Position numbers and translations under genes: made by a program. DNA of 64,000 nucleotides from NCBI GenBank assembly GCA_001801685.1, contig MGYJ01000006.1, forward strand, positions 6,256-70,255, read 5' to 3'. The notes under the pieces are model-generated. The model searched no databases and had not been told where the DNA came from. It saw only the letters and a list, made by a program, of their open reading frames with translations. Below, in pieces: positions 35,361-44,400 of the stretch; the first letter of the stretch is position 1; every line of letters begins with the position of its first letter. This stretch comes from Gammaproteobacteria bacterium RIFCSPHIGHO2_12_FULL_63_22. GTDB taxonomy: Bacteria; Pseudomonadota; Gammaproteobacteria; Xanthomonadales; Xanthomonadaceae.

Positions 35361-35600
35361 TCAGCCGCCGCAGCCACCACAGCATTCGGAGGGCTGCTGC
35401 TCGACATCGCCCAGAGGCACCGAAAAGCCGGCGTCCGTGAAAAGGCCCTGGAGTCCGGCGCCATCGAGATAGGTCGACACGCGAAGCACGTTGTTCAAGC
35501 CGTCCAGGTCGATCATCGCAGCGGGGTCGGCTGACAGCAGTGCCTGCTCCACGGACGCGAGGTCGAGGGGTCGGCCGTTGGTGCGGATCTTGAATTTCAT
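35361..35600 (-). CDS. Small protein with Cys/Gly-rich tail, unknown function
   Basis: A 79-residue protein beginning MKFKIRTNGRPLDLASVEQALL. An alpha-beta small fold is likely (strand-helix-strand-strand-helix-strand), reminiscent of ferredoxin-like metal-binding HMA domains. It ends in SECCGGCGG. The terminal Cys cluster could bind a metal. GGAAAA precedes ATG 35600; an in-frame ATG at 35684 lacks a ribosome site. It is convergent with the M20 gene and divergent from the DoxX operon. Confidence 0.55.
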   Translation of the reverse strand: MKFKIRTNGRPLDLASVEQALLSADPAAMIDLDGLNNVLRVSTYLDGAGLQGLFTDAGFSVPLGDVEQQPSECCGGCGG

Positions 35601-35802
35601 GGGGTTTTCCTCGAAATCGGCGCTTCCGCCGGTAGTGCCGCCATGATCGATCGCGGCGCCCACCCGCGCCCTGACCCATATCAAGTTCGGACATTATCTC
35701 GATTTGTGCAACGAACTGTTGTAATGCACGGTATTGATGCTGTTTCTGGAACGGGCCATATTACTGGCCACGAGCTTCACCCACCTTTCCAGGAGCAATG
35801 CC

Positions 35803-36207
35803 ATGAACAACATCGCCTCAGTTGCCGGCCGTTTTGGCCTGTCCCTCATCTTTATCCTGTCCGGCTTCGCCAAACTCGGCGCCGGTTATGCCGGCACCCA
35901 GGGCTATATGGAAGCCATGGGCGTGCCCGGCGCGCTGTTGCCGTTGGTCATCCTGGCCGAGATCGGTGGCGGCCTCGCCATCCTGTTCGGCCTGCTTACC
36001 CGTACTGCCGCTGTCAGCCTCGCCGCGTTCTCGCTGGTAAGCGCCTTCCTGTTCCATTTCGACCTGGCCGACCAGGGCCAGTTCATCAATTTCATGAAGA
36101 ACATCGCCATCGCCGGTGGCATGCTGATGCTGGTCGCCAGTGGCGCCGGCAAGTTCAGCGTCGACAATTGGCTGGTGTCGCGTCGCAACGTTGGAGGTGC
36201 ACGATGA
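35803..36207 (+). CDS. DoxX family membrane protein
   Basis: A 134-residue protein with four membrane helices. The DoxX pattern is clear: GRFGLSLIFILSGFAKL, YMEAMGVPGALLPLVILAEIGGGLAILFG and RTAAVSLAAFSLVSAFLFH. AGGAGCA precedes ATG 35803. It begins a three-gene plus-strand operon with pirin (ATGA overlap) and an FMN reductase, an arrangement common in proteobacteria for quinone or electrophile stress. No LysR or TetR regulator lies next to it here. Confidence 0.8.
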   Translation: MNNIASVAGRFGLSLIFILSGFAKLGAGYAGTQGYMEAMGVPGALLPLVILAEIGGGLAILFGLLTRTAAVSLAAFSLVSAFLFHFDLADQGQFINFMKNIAIAGGMLMLVASGAGKFSVDNWLVSRRNVGGAR

Positions 36208-36911
36208 TCAAACTGCGTCCCGCCGCCGAGCGCGGCCATGCACAACATGGCTGGCTCGATTCCTGGCACAGCTTTTCGTTCGCCGATTATCGCGACGACA
36301 AGCATATGCATTGGGGCCCGCTGCGCGTGATCAACGAGGATCGCGTGCAGCCGGGCGAAGGCTTCGGCACCCACAGCCATCGCGACATGGAGATCATCAG
36401 CTACGTGCTGGATGGCTCGCTGGGCCACAAGGACTCGATGGGCAACGCGGCCAACATCGTGCCCGGCGAAGTGCAGCGCATGAGTGCCGGCAGCGGCATC
36501 ACGCATTCGGAGTTCAACCATAACCCGTCGGGCCTGACCCACTTCCTGCAGATCTGGATCATTCCGTCGGCTACCGGCATCAAGCCCAGCTACGAGCAAA
36601 CGGCCTATCCCGAAAGCGAGAAGCGCGGAAAGCTGCGACTGGTCGCCAGCCCCGATGGCAGCGAAGGTTCAGTGACCGTGCACCAGGATGCGAAGTTGTA
36701 CGCCGGTTTGTTCGACGGCACCGAGACCGCCGGGCACACGTTCGCCCCGGGGCGCCTCGGCTACGTGCATGTGGTGAAAGGTTCGGCAGTGGTGAATGGC
36801 CGCAGCGTATCGGCAGGCGATGCCTTGCTCTATGCCGATGAGGCCGGCGTTGCGATCGAAAGCGGTGTGGATGCGGAACTGCTGGTGTTCGACCTGCCGC
36901 GCCTGGATTGA
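36204..36911 (+). CDS. Pirin family protein
   Basis: A 235-residue bicupin. The N-terminal cupin has the pirin motif FGTHSHRDMEIISYVLDGSLGHKDSMG, and metal-binding His/Glu residues are conserved (H, H, E). MSAGSGITHSEFN is the second motif, followed by HFLQIWIIP. Pirins act as quercetin 2,3-dioxygenases or iron-sensing proteins. The ATG overlaps the stop of DoxX (ATGA 36204-36207) and GGAGGT lies upstream. Confidence 0.85.
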   Translation: MIKLRPAAERGHAQHGWLDSWHSFSFADYRDDKHMHWGPLRVINEDRVQPGEGFGTHSHRDMEIISYVLDGSLGHKDSMGNAANIVPGEVQRMSAGSGITHSEFNHNPSGLTHFLQIWIIPSATGIKPSYEQTAYPESEKRGKLRLVASPDGSEGSVTVHQDAKLYAGLFDGTETAGHTFAPGRLGYVHVVKGSAVVNGRSVSAGDALLYADEAGVAIESGVDAELLVFDLPRLD

Positions 36912-36949
36912 CCGACGCGCAGGCGGCCTTTTTCAATCAAGGAGGATGT

Positions 36950-37522
36950 ATGGCTACCTACAAAGTCGGCTACCTGATCGGCAGCCTCGCGAAGGAATCG
37001 ATCAACCGCAAGCTGAGCCAGGCCCTGATCGGCCTGGCTCCGCCCAGCCTGGAATTCCACGAGATCGAGATCGGGAATCTCCCTCTCTACAGCTACGACT
37101 ACGACAAGGACTTCCCGGCGGTGGCGACGGCCTTCAAGCAGTCCATTGCCGACTCCGATGCGGTGTTGTTCGTGACCCCTGAATACAATCGATCGATTCC
37201 GGGCGCGCTGAAGAACGCAATCGATTGGGCCAGTCGTCCCTACGGCACTAATTCGTTCGCGCGCAAGCCGTCGGCCGTCATCGGCACTTCGCCCGGCGCC
37301 ATCGGTACGGCGGTCGCGCAACAGCAACTGCGCAGCATGCTCAGTTTCTGCAACTCGCCTCAGATGAATTCGCCGGAAGCCTATATCCAGTACAAGGCAG
37401 GGCTGATCGACGAGAACTTCAAGGTGACCAATCCGTCCACCGAGGAGTTCCTGGGCAAGTACATGGCGGAGTTCGAGACCTTCATCTGCCGCGTGCTGAC
37501 GGTGCTGCCGCGCACGCCTTGA
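36950..37522 (+). CDS. NADPH-dependent FMN reductase
   Basis: A 190-residue flavodoxin-fold protein. GYLIGSLAKESINRKL is the phosphate-binding loop of the FMN reductase/ChrR family, EIEIGNLPLYSYDYD follows and VTPEYNRSIPGALKNAIDWASRP is the family signature. It reduces flavins or quinones. An AAGGAGGA lies just upstream. With the preceding DoxX and pirin genes it forms one operon, probably for quinone or azo compound reduction. Confidence 0.85.
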   Translation: MATYKVGYLIGSLAKESINRKLSQALIGLAPPSLEFHEIEIGNLPLYSYDYDKDFPAVATAFKQSIADSDAVLFVTPEYNRSIPGALKNAIDWASRPYGTNSFARKPSAVIGTSPGAIGTAVAQQQLRSMLSFCNSPQMNSPEAYIQYKAGLIDENFKVTNPSTEEFLGKYMAEFETFICRVLTVLPRTP

Positions 37523-37607
37523 AGCGCTGCACTCCCTGAAGCCCCACCGTCCCGGAGTCGGCGCCCCGGCCTATACTCGGCCGGGGACAACACTTGCTGG
37601 GGATGGC

Positions 37608-38381
37608 ATGAGCCTGATGAAGCTGAGCGCGCGCCTGCGCGCGCACGACTGGACCGCGGCGCTGATCGAACTGCTGATCGTGATCGCCGGCATCCTGATC
37701 GCCTTGCAGGTCAGCAACTGGAACCAGGGCCGGCTGGACCGGGCCCGCGCGGATTCCTACTACGTGCGCCTGCAGGCCGAGCTGGCCGCCGACCTGCGCT
37801 CGATGGACGTGGCGCGGGGCTTCTGGGCCCAGGTGGCGGGCTTCGGACGCGCGGCGATCGCGCACAGCGAAACCGGGCAACGCGTGGACGACTCCAACTG
37901 GAAGACGGTGCTGGCCTACTACCACGGCACCCAGATCATGCCGATCGAACTGGAGGACACCACCTTCAGCGAGATGCGCGATGGCGGTGACCTGGAACTG
38001 ATCGCGAATGAAGACTTGCGCAAGCACCTGGCCGACTACTACCGCCTTACCGGCACGGGCATGCGGGCGCACATCCTGCGCCACGACCCGGTGTATCGCA
38101 TCCAGGTGCGTGGCCTGACTCCGACAGCGGTGCAGGAGTACATCTGGAAGAATTGCTTCCGCCAGCTGGAAGGCACCAACCAGCAATTGATCGACTGCCC
38201 GTCGCCCATCAGTGAAGACGAGGCGGGCAACATCCTGACGACCTATCGCGCGTCGCCGTCCCTGCTCGAGAATCTGCGTTATTGGAACTCGACGCTGGCC
38301 GTCAGCGACATCGTGATCGATGGCGCGCACAAGCAAGCCACCGGCCTGGCCGCGGATGTCGAGAAGGCACGCGCTCGCTAG
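37608..38381 (+). CDS. DUF6090 family membrane-anchored protein
   Basis: A 257-residue protein. The N-terminal membrane helix is IELLIVIAGILIALQVSNWNQGRLD, which is the hallmark of DUF6090. After it comes a largely helical extracytoplasmic domain with one pair of Cys. Function unknown. GGGGATG is close to the ATG. The last four bases overlap the end of the convergent DUF4199 gene. Confidence 0.7.
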   Translation: MSLMKLSARLRAHDWTAALIELLIVIAGILIALQVSNWNQGRLDRARADSYYVRLQAELAADLRSMDVARGFWAQVAGFGRAAIAHSETGQRVDDSNWKTVLAYYHGTQIMPIELEDTTFSEMRDGGDLELIANEDLRKHLADYYRLTGTGMRAHILRHDPVYRIQVRGLTPTAVQEYIWKNCFRQLEGTNQQLIDCPSPISEDEAGNILTTYRASPSLLENLRYWNSTLAVSDIVIDGAHKQATGLAADVEKARAR

Positions 38382-38902
38382 GTGCGCGACCGACGCGTGC
38401 GCAACCAGCCTGCCGACACCAGCGACACCAGTACGCCCACCGGGAAGATTTCGACGAAAGTCATTGGCATCCGGAACAAGGGATCGGAATACTGGACCCG
38501 GAACTTTTCCATCTCGGCTGCGAATGCCGCCAGGGCCTCGCCACTGACGCCCTCGGCCTGCTTCTTCTCGATCAGGAATTTGGCGTACACCGCGCCGAAG
38601 TCCACGCCGGTGACGGCCAGCGCCGCTTCCCAGGCCAGTACGTAGATGATGCCGGCAATGACGGTGATGCCCAGGCCCATGCCGAAGGCCGGCCAGAAGC
38701 GGATGACGCCGCCCAGGTCCTGGTCGCGATGGCGCTTGATGGCGATGAAGATGGCGCTGAGCGCGAGCAGCATGCTCAGGTAGCCCACGACCATGCCGTA
38801 TTCCAGCGGCGGCTCGCCGGCCGTGGCGACGGTGATGCCGAACAGGATCGAGCCGACGACCAGGCCCGCGATGACGCCGTAGTAGATGATCTTGCGCAAC
38901 AT
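38378..38902 (-). CDS. DUF4199 family membrane protein
   Basis: A 174-residue protein with four membrane helices (YGVIAGLVVGSILFGITV, GYLSMLLALSAIFIAIKRHRD, FGMGLGITVIAGIIYVLAWE, VEIFPVGVLVSLVSAG). This matches DUF4199 in size and layout. It lies 108 bases downstream of the membrane LuxR regulator on the same strand, so they may act together. ATG 38902 follows AAAGG. Confidence 0.7.
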   Translation of the reverse strand: MLRKIIYYGVIAGLVVGSILFGITVATAGEPPLEYGMVVGYLSMLLALSAIFIAIKRHRDQDLGGVIRFWPAFGMGLGITVIAGIIYVLAWEAALAVTGVDFGAVYAKFLIEKKQAEGVSGEALAAFAAEMEKFRVQYSDPLFRMPMTFVEIFPVGVLVSLVSAGWLRTRRSRT

Positions 38903-39010
38903 GCCTTTCACTCCCAGCAGGTGGATGTGACGCCATTGACGCGGTTTTGTGGGCCGGGGGCAATCGCCCAAAAAGGTGATTTGACGCTTTTCACCCCGAA
39001 TATTTCTGGG

Positions 39011-39424
39011 TCAGGGCACGATTCCCAGGTCGCGGGACTTGCGGATGGCCTCGGTGCGCCGGTTGGCGTCCAGTTTTTCGAACAGGCGCGCCACGTGCGT
39101 CTTGACCGTGTTCGGCGAGACGTCGAGCAAGGCGGCGATCTCCTTGTTGGACCGGCCGGCGGCGAGTTCGTGCAATACGGCCAACTCGCGAGGGCTCAGG
39201 CCCAGGGATTGCTGCGCCTTGGGATTTCCGTCGAAGGGCTTCGGTGGCGCGCCGCGAAAGGCGCGGACACCGACGAAGATGCCCAGCGCCAGGAAAGCCA
39301 TGGCAACCAGCAGGATATAGATCTCGTTGGAGTGGGCGCGCGCCAGCCGCTGGTAGTCGAGCCACTGGAGGGCCAGCGTGCCCGCGGCCAGGAAGAGCCC
39401 GTAGTAGATCGCCCGTTTCCACAT
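39011..39424 (-). CDS. Membrane-tethered LuxR-type HTH regulator
   Basis: A 137-residue protein. Two membrane helices (about 5-22 and 34-53) come first, then a LuxR/FixJ helix-turn-helix (LSPRELAVLHELAAGRSNKE followed by IAALLDVSPNTVKTHVARLFEKL). No receiver domain is present. The HTH directly follows the membrane domain, so it is likely an inner-membrane-tethered transcription factor. ATG 39424 was preferred over a GTG 15 bases upstream. It is divergent from the TetR gene. Confidence 0.8.
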   Translation of the reverse strand: MWKRAIYYGLFLAAGTLALQWLDYQRLARAHSNEIYILLVAMAFLALGIFVGVRAFRGAPPKPFDGNPKAQQSLGLSPRELAVLHELAAGRSNKEIAALLDVSPNTVKTHVARLFEKLDANRRTEAIRKSRDLGIVP

Positions 39425-39487
39425 CTGCGCAGGATACACAGAAGGCTACCTTCTTCCTCCAGCGTGGGAGTTGTCCCGAGCGGACGC

Positions 39488-39532
39488 TTGCAAACTGGAA
39501 ATCCCGTGTATATGATTGAGTACGCACTCAAT
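39488..39532 (+). promoter_or_regulatory. TetR promoter and operator
   Basis: Promoter TTGCAA (39488-39493), 17-base spacer, TATGAT (39511-39516). A perfect inverted repeat ATTGAGT-ACGC-ACTCAAT (39515-39532) overlaps the end of the -10 box and the likely start site. The spacing and symmetry suit a TetR dimer, so autorepression is likely. Confidence 0.7.
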
Positions 39533-39549
39533 TAAAGCATCCCCAGTCC

Positions 39550-40188
39550 ATGGCCCGACCGAAGAGCGACGACAAGCGAAATGCCATCCTGGCGGCTGCC
39601 GTCCAGGTCTTTGCCGAGGAAGGCCTTGCGGCGCCGACGGCCCGGATCGCCAAGGTGGCTGGCGTTGCCGAGGGTACCTTGTTCACCTATTTCAGCACCA
39701 AGGACGAGCTGTTCAACCGCTTGTACGTTTTGCTGAAGGGCGAACTGCGCGACGTCGTCACCCACTCGAATCCCAAGGACGACCTGCTCAAGAACCACTT
39801 GCGACATGCCTGGAACGGCTACATCCATTGGGGCCTGAAGCACCCGCAGAAGCGAAGGGTCATTGCGCAGCTGGGCGTTTCGGATCGGATCACCGAGCAA
39901 AGCCGGGCAGAGCTCGCGAATGCCTTCGCCGACTTCAACCAGATGCTGAAAGGCGGCATCGCCGACGGCGTGCTGCGTGACCACCCGCCTTCATTCGCGC
40001 CAGCGATCATGGCATCGCTTGCCGAAACGACAATGGATTTCATGGCGCGCAACAAGAAGCAGGCAGGGACTTACCTCGATGCGGGCTTCGAGGCCTACTG
40101 GAATGCCATCGCCTGCCCGGATCGCGCCGCGATCGTCGCACCGAATCCCCCGGCCCCCGCCAAGCGAACACGAGGAGTCAAGAAATGA
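39550..40188 (+). CDS. TetR family transcriptional regulator
   Basis: A 212-residue protein. The N-terminal helix-turn-helix has KRNAILAAAVQVFAEEGLAA then PTARIAKVAGVAEGTLFTYF followed by STKDELFNRLY, which is a complete TetR DNA-binding domain. The remaining residues form the ligand-binding helical domain. The last 25 residues are basic and proline-rich. Its operator is probably the inverted repeat at 39515-39532. The 3' end overlaps the next gene (ATGA, 40185-40188), so the two are cotranscribed. Confidence 0.85.
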   Translation: MARPKSDDKRNAILAAAVQVFAEEGLAAPTARIAKVAGVAEGTLFTYFSTKDELFNRLYVLLKGELRDVVTHSNPKDDLLKNHLRHAWNGYIHWGLKHPQKRRVIAQLGVSDRITEQSRAELANAFADFNQMLKGGIADGVLRDHPPSFAPAIMASLAETTMDFMARNKKQAGTYLDAGFEAYWNAIACPDRAAIVAPNPPAPAKRTRGVKK

Positions 40189-40475
40189 GCATCCAACTCG
40201 ACCACGTGACTGCCGGGGTCAGCAAGCCGGACAGCCACCTTGAAGTCCTGTTGGGAAACCTGGCGACAGGCGATTCCCGATTGGTGCAGGCCTTGTTGCG
40301 CGTTGACCTGGGTGCCAGGATCAATGTCGACTCGTCGGCGGGCAGCATCGACATTGAAGGCCGCTTCCGCAGGGAAGACGTGATCCTTGCCATCGAGGCC
40401 CTCGGCTATTTCATCGTTTCCATCGAAGCGAAGCCGCGGTCGCCAATGCGATCGTCGGCCTACCTCATCGCCTGA
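40185..40475 (+). CDS. Small HMA-fold-like protein
   Basis: A 96-residue protein with a likely ferredoxin-like beta-alpha-beta-beta-alpha-beta fold. VQALLRVDLGARINVDSSAG, then IDIEGRFRREDVILAIEALGYFIVSIE, follows the heavy-metal-associated (HMA) domain pattern with its late helix and GY motif, but the metal-binding CxxC is absent. It may bind a ligand other than metal or regulate the TetR. It is translationally coupled to the TetR gene. This assignment is inference. Confidence 0.5.
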   Translation: MSIQLDHVTAGVSKPDSHLEVLLGNLATGDSRLVQALLRVDLGARINVDSSAGSIDIEGRFRREDVILAIEALGYFIVSIEAKPRSPMRSSAYLIA

Positions 40476-40493
40476 GTCCCTTTCCGAAAGGGA

Positions 40494-40745
40494 TCAGCGG
40501 ACCCGCACGGTCACCAGTTGTTCCAGCCCCGGCATGGATTCGACGGCGTAGCGCCGGCGCATGTCGGTGAGGCAGTTGTCCACGATGTACCGGGGCTGGT
40601 CTTCCTGGCGATTGAAGCGATCGGCCAGGAATTTCCGGCCGCGTTCGGCCCGGGTATAGAAATCGAGCGGATCGGCGGCGATGATTTCTGCGGAGCGCGC
40701 GTAGTACTGTGCACGCCGGTCGATGCTCATGGTTGAGTAATTCAT
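40494..40745 (-). CDS. Small protein, unknown function
   Basis: An 83-residue, strongly charged protein (MNYSTMSIDRRAQYYARSAE at the start) without signal peptide or membrane segment. Several helices with Arg and Tyr are likely. GGGAGAAG is well placed before ATG 40745. It is convergent with the HMA-like gene. I do not recognise the family. Confidence 0.5.
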   Translation of the reverse strand: MNYSTMSIDRRAQYYARSAEIIAADPLDFYTRAERGRKFLADRFNRQEDQPRYIVDNCLTDMRRRYAVESMPGLEQLVTVRVR

Positions 40746-40896
40746 GGCTACTTCTCCCTGAGAAAGTTTTTCCGCTTCGCCCCGGATCACTGTTGCGCCT
40801 GCATTGGCGTAATCCGACCTTACTCACCTCTTATTAACGTGATCCTTAATGGAATGCGGCCGCGGAATTCCGTTCAGCCAGGTGACAGGCAAGAAG

Positions 40897-40922
40897 GAAG
40901 GGCCGACGATTGCCGGCCCTTC
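40897..40922 (-). terminator. Hairpin downstream of the truncated RcnB gene
   Basis: Nine-base perfect stem GAAGGGCCG / CGGCCCTTC (40897-40905, 40914-40922) with an eight-base loop. The minus strand continues CTTGCCTG, with only a weak T-tract. It probably ends transcription from the RcnB-like copy and the four-hydrolase operon. Confidence 0.5.
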
Positions 40923-40952
40923 AGGTGCGCACTTACTGGACGACGCCAGGCA

Positions 40953-41399
40953 TCAATAGAACAAGCTGTAGATGACGTCCCGTACCAGTCCATTGGTGAC
41001 CGCTACCAGATAGGCATCGGAACCAACGCGGTTCCAGCGGTAACCCGGGGGCGGCGCATACAGGCCGTACGGTCGATAGTCAATGTAGTACCTGCCGCCG
41101 TAATAGCTGCGCGGCAGCCGCGAGCCGACGCTGTAACGCATGTAGGTGTAGTTGCGTGGGGCGTAATAACGTCCGGCGTTGTAACGATGGCGCGCGAAAT
41201 AGCGGCGGTCGTCGAATCGGTCATAGCGGTTCGGAACGCCGTCGCGGTCCCGGTCGCGATAGGTGGTGCGACCATCGATCTCATAGCGGTCATTCACGCC
41301 ATCGCCGTCGCGGTCCCAGATGATGTCGCGACGATTGTCATAACGGTCGTAGCGGTCATCCAGGCCGTCCCGGTCGTATGATGACGAATCCCGATTAAT
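40953..41399 (-). pseudogene. 5'-truncated RcnB-family gene copy
   Basis: The open frame 41399-40953 encodes acidic/basic Asp-Gly repeats (DRDGLDDRYDRYDN, WDRDGDGVNDRYEIDG, YRDRDRDGVPNRYDRF) and a complete C-terminal RcnB-like segment (RPYGLYAPPPGYRWNRVGSD to YSLFY). It has no ATG and no signal peptide; the frame is closed by a TGA at 41400-41402. The only standard start is an internal GTG at 41297 without ribosome site. Its intact relative lies at 48525-49196. I read it as a decayed or truncated duplicate; expression from the GTG is possible but would give a protein that cannot be exported. Confidence 0.65.
41011..41042. repeat. Direct repeat copy 1 (32 bp)
   Basis: A 32-base segment that is identical to 48583-48614. 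Both copies lie in the conserved end of RcnB-family genes on the same strand, with the four-hydrolase operon between them. Confidence 0.8.
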
Positions 41400-41486
41400 T
41401 CAAACTTAGCGTGGCACTCCCAGCTTGCTGATGCGTGAATTAACAGTTCTTGACCCGGCAGCCGCGTTCATCGACGAGCCGACCTG

Positions 41487-44400
41487 CTAATTCATGCCGG
41501 TGCGCGGCGGCAACCAGATCTCCAGAACGCCCGGGCTGCCCTTGACCGACGGTGGCAAGTTTCGCAGCGTGGTCTCCGGCGACACGATCGACCGCACCGC
41601 ATCGACGCAGCTCTCCGATGCGCCCGGATGCGCGACAACCGCCGGCGACGACCAGACATACGGTGGTTGACGTCGATTGCGCTTCGCGGTTTCCACCACG
41701 TTCTGGATGGGCGTCTTGCCGAAGCCGAGTTCCTTGACCAATCGTGCCGCGATCTGCTCGGCTGCCGCGCGACTGCCTTCGTCGTAGATGTGCAGGAAGA
41801 TTCGCGCGTCCGATGCCAGGCACGTCGACCGCGCCTGGGCTGTTGGAACGGATGCGGCAGCCAATTCGACGTCTCGCACCGCTTCCGCGTCGAGGACCAC
41901 CGCGCTTTCAGGTTCGGGAGATGGTGGCGGTGCCGGCGGTGGCGGCGGAATCGCGACGACGGGTTCGGCGCCTGCTGTGTCGGCGCTTGCTTCGACTACT
42001 GCCGCTGCTTCCGCCTCCGCCGCCGCAACTTCTGAGACTGCATCTTCGGCGACTGCCTCGTCAGCCATCGCAACAGTCGCCGTGTCCGCCGTCTGCTCCG
42101 GGATATCGGCTATCGCGTAGCGCGGCAGCTTGTCCGCGAACCAGTAGTCGTAGAAGGGCTTGGGCTCGGCGGTAAGGTCGGTATACAGGCTCTCGCAGGC
42201 CCTCTTGTCCTTGTCCACCGTCAGCGACTCGCAACGCGAATTCAGGGAATTGCGCAGATAGTCGAATCGACCATCGCCGCGCTGTTCGGATTGTTCGGCG
42301 AAGCTGCTGAATTGGGCTGCGAGCATGGTGTCCAGGTTGCCTTCGCGAATTTCCTTGCTGTGCGCCACGAACAAACTGTCGTAGTCACGGTTCTCCACGC
42401 GCCGCGATTCGCGGTACTGCTCGACCCCTTGCCAGGTCGCCAACAGCACGCTTAGCGAAATGCCGGCGCCGAGTGTTGCGCGCGCGGTAAGACCCGCGCG
42501 ATCGCGCCTACCGACCTTGGGTTCCTGTGCCCGCGTCTGTTCTTCGGCCTTCACCAGGCTCGATGGCGCGTGGGTCATGTCCGTCACGGCGGCCCGTGCC
42601 TGCTCGATCAGCGTGCTCGTCATCCTTTCGCCCAACAGCAAGCCCAACTGGTGGTAGGCCTCCCATTGCGCCTCGTCGAAGAACTGGTCGCCGGTGGACT
42701 GCTGCGGGAAATCAGGGTTGCGGTCGGCATAGGCCACGATCTCGAACGGCATCTTGTCGAGGCGGCGTGGTTTGACAACCAGCAACGCGCCTTCTGTCTT
42801 GTCGCGGTACTGGATGCGGCCCAGCACCAGCCAGTTCGGTGCGGCTTCGGGGCTGATGTTTTCCGGTGTGCCCAAGGCCGCGGCAAGTTCGCCCGGCAGT
42901 TTCTCGCCAAGCTTGGCCGGGTCCACGAACTCAATGGTCGCACCGAAATCGATCTTCGCCTTGCGCACCAGCGACTCAAGATCCGAGAACAAGTACTTCG
43001 GGTCGGCGCCGCAATCGGCAGCGACGATCACCTTCGGCCGCCGCTTCAACAGCGCGTAGATACCCGTGTTGTCGAAGTGGCCGCCATCGGACACGTACCA
43101 GATCGAACTGAACAATCCGGGAAAACGCGCCATGGATTCGGCGACGATGGCGAGCGGCTTCGGCGCAAAATCCAGCAGCGCGGACCGGAAGCGCTTGGGC
43201 AGGCTTTCCGGCCGCTGGCTGGAATCGAGCAGGGTCTTGGTCCAGAAGCCCAGGCGCAGGCCCGACAGGAAGAGCAGGCTGGCAAAACCGGGCGAAGTGC
43301 GTGAGCCCATGCCGGTGCTCGCCGCGGCGCCGGAGATCGCGATCCAGCGCGACAATCTGCCGGGCGGATTCACGAACTCAGTGGATTGGGCGAAGCTCGT
43401 TCCCGATTCCGCGCCCAGCGAGCCAATTGTCAGGGACACGCCCTTGCGATCGGCGTTGTAGTTGCCGGTCCGGTCGTCCACGGATTGGTTGATGCAGCAG
43501 TTGATCAGGTGGATGGGCCCGCCATGCCGATGCGGCGCGTAGTCGGTCAGCTCGACATCGTCACCTTCGATGGCTTCGGTCAGCGGGGCGACGCGCCAGG
43601 TGTTCTCGGACGACACGTCGTTCAAGGATGAGCTGGGGAATCGTGCATCCGGCCCGTCGCAATTTCCCGAGGACACGTAGGCGCGCTCGATCCGTGCGCG
43701 ATAGAAGTTGTGCAGCGAGGCCAGGTTGAGCAGGTCGAAGCTTCGGCGTGTCGCCGCCACGTAGACCAGGCACAGGCCCACCACCACTGCCCAGGTAATC
43801 ACTTGTGGCGCATCGCTCCATGCGGCGCCCATCGGCAACACGCGGGTGCTGTTCCAGATCGGGAACAGCGCGATGCTAAGCAGGGTCGTCCAAAAGACCG
43901 CGACCAGCAGGGCCAGCAAGATGCCGAGCAGGTTCAGGACTTTTTCGATGTTGATGTTGGGTTGTTTCGACGACGCCAGGCGCCTCTGGATTTCAGGCAG
44001 CGCGAGCCGGCCTGCCGCCAGCACGACGGCCACCAGGGCGGTCAGTCGGTAAGGCGCCGAAATATTTTCCGGGTCCCAGAAAAGCGCAGTCAGCCGCCAG
44101 GTGACGAGGTCGAGTACGCCCAGCGCGAACATGACGGCCAGGGCCCACAGGCTGTAGGCCAGTCGTTTGGTGCGCTTCAAGCGAATGCCGACCACCGGCT
44201 TCTTTCGCAGCAGGTCGACCATGGTCGCCAGCCAGGCGGTGACGGGCGCCAGGCTGAGGAAGGAAAGCAGGTACAGCGCGACGATGGATGCGGCGGGCAC
44301 CGTCGTATTGCCCAGGTGAAGCTGGAAGCGGTGGTCTGCCGCCTGGTTCAACCAAAGGCCGAGTGCGACGCCACTTGCGGCGGCAGCCAGTATCAACAGC

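Noticed and set aside
37482-39535. Overlapping long open frames on both strands around the DUF6090, DUF4199 and LuxR genes
   Set aside because: Shadows of the three real genes. They lack ribosome sites and have the composition expected for off-frame reading of GC-rich DNA.
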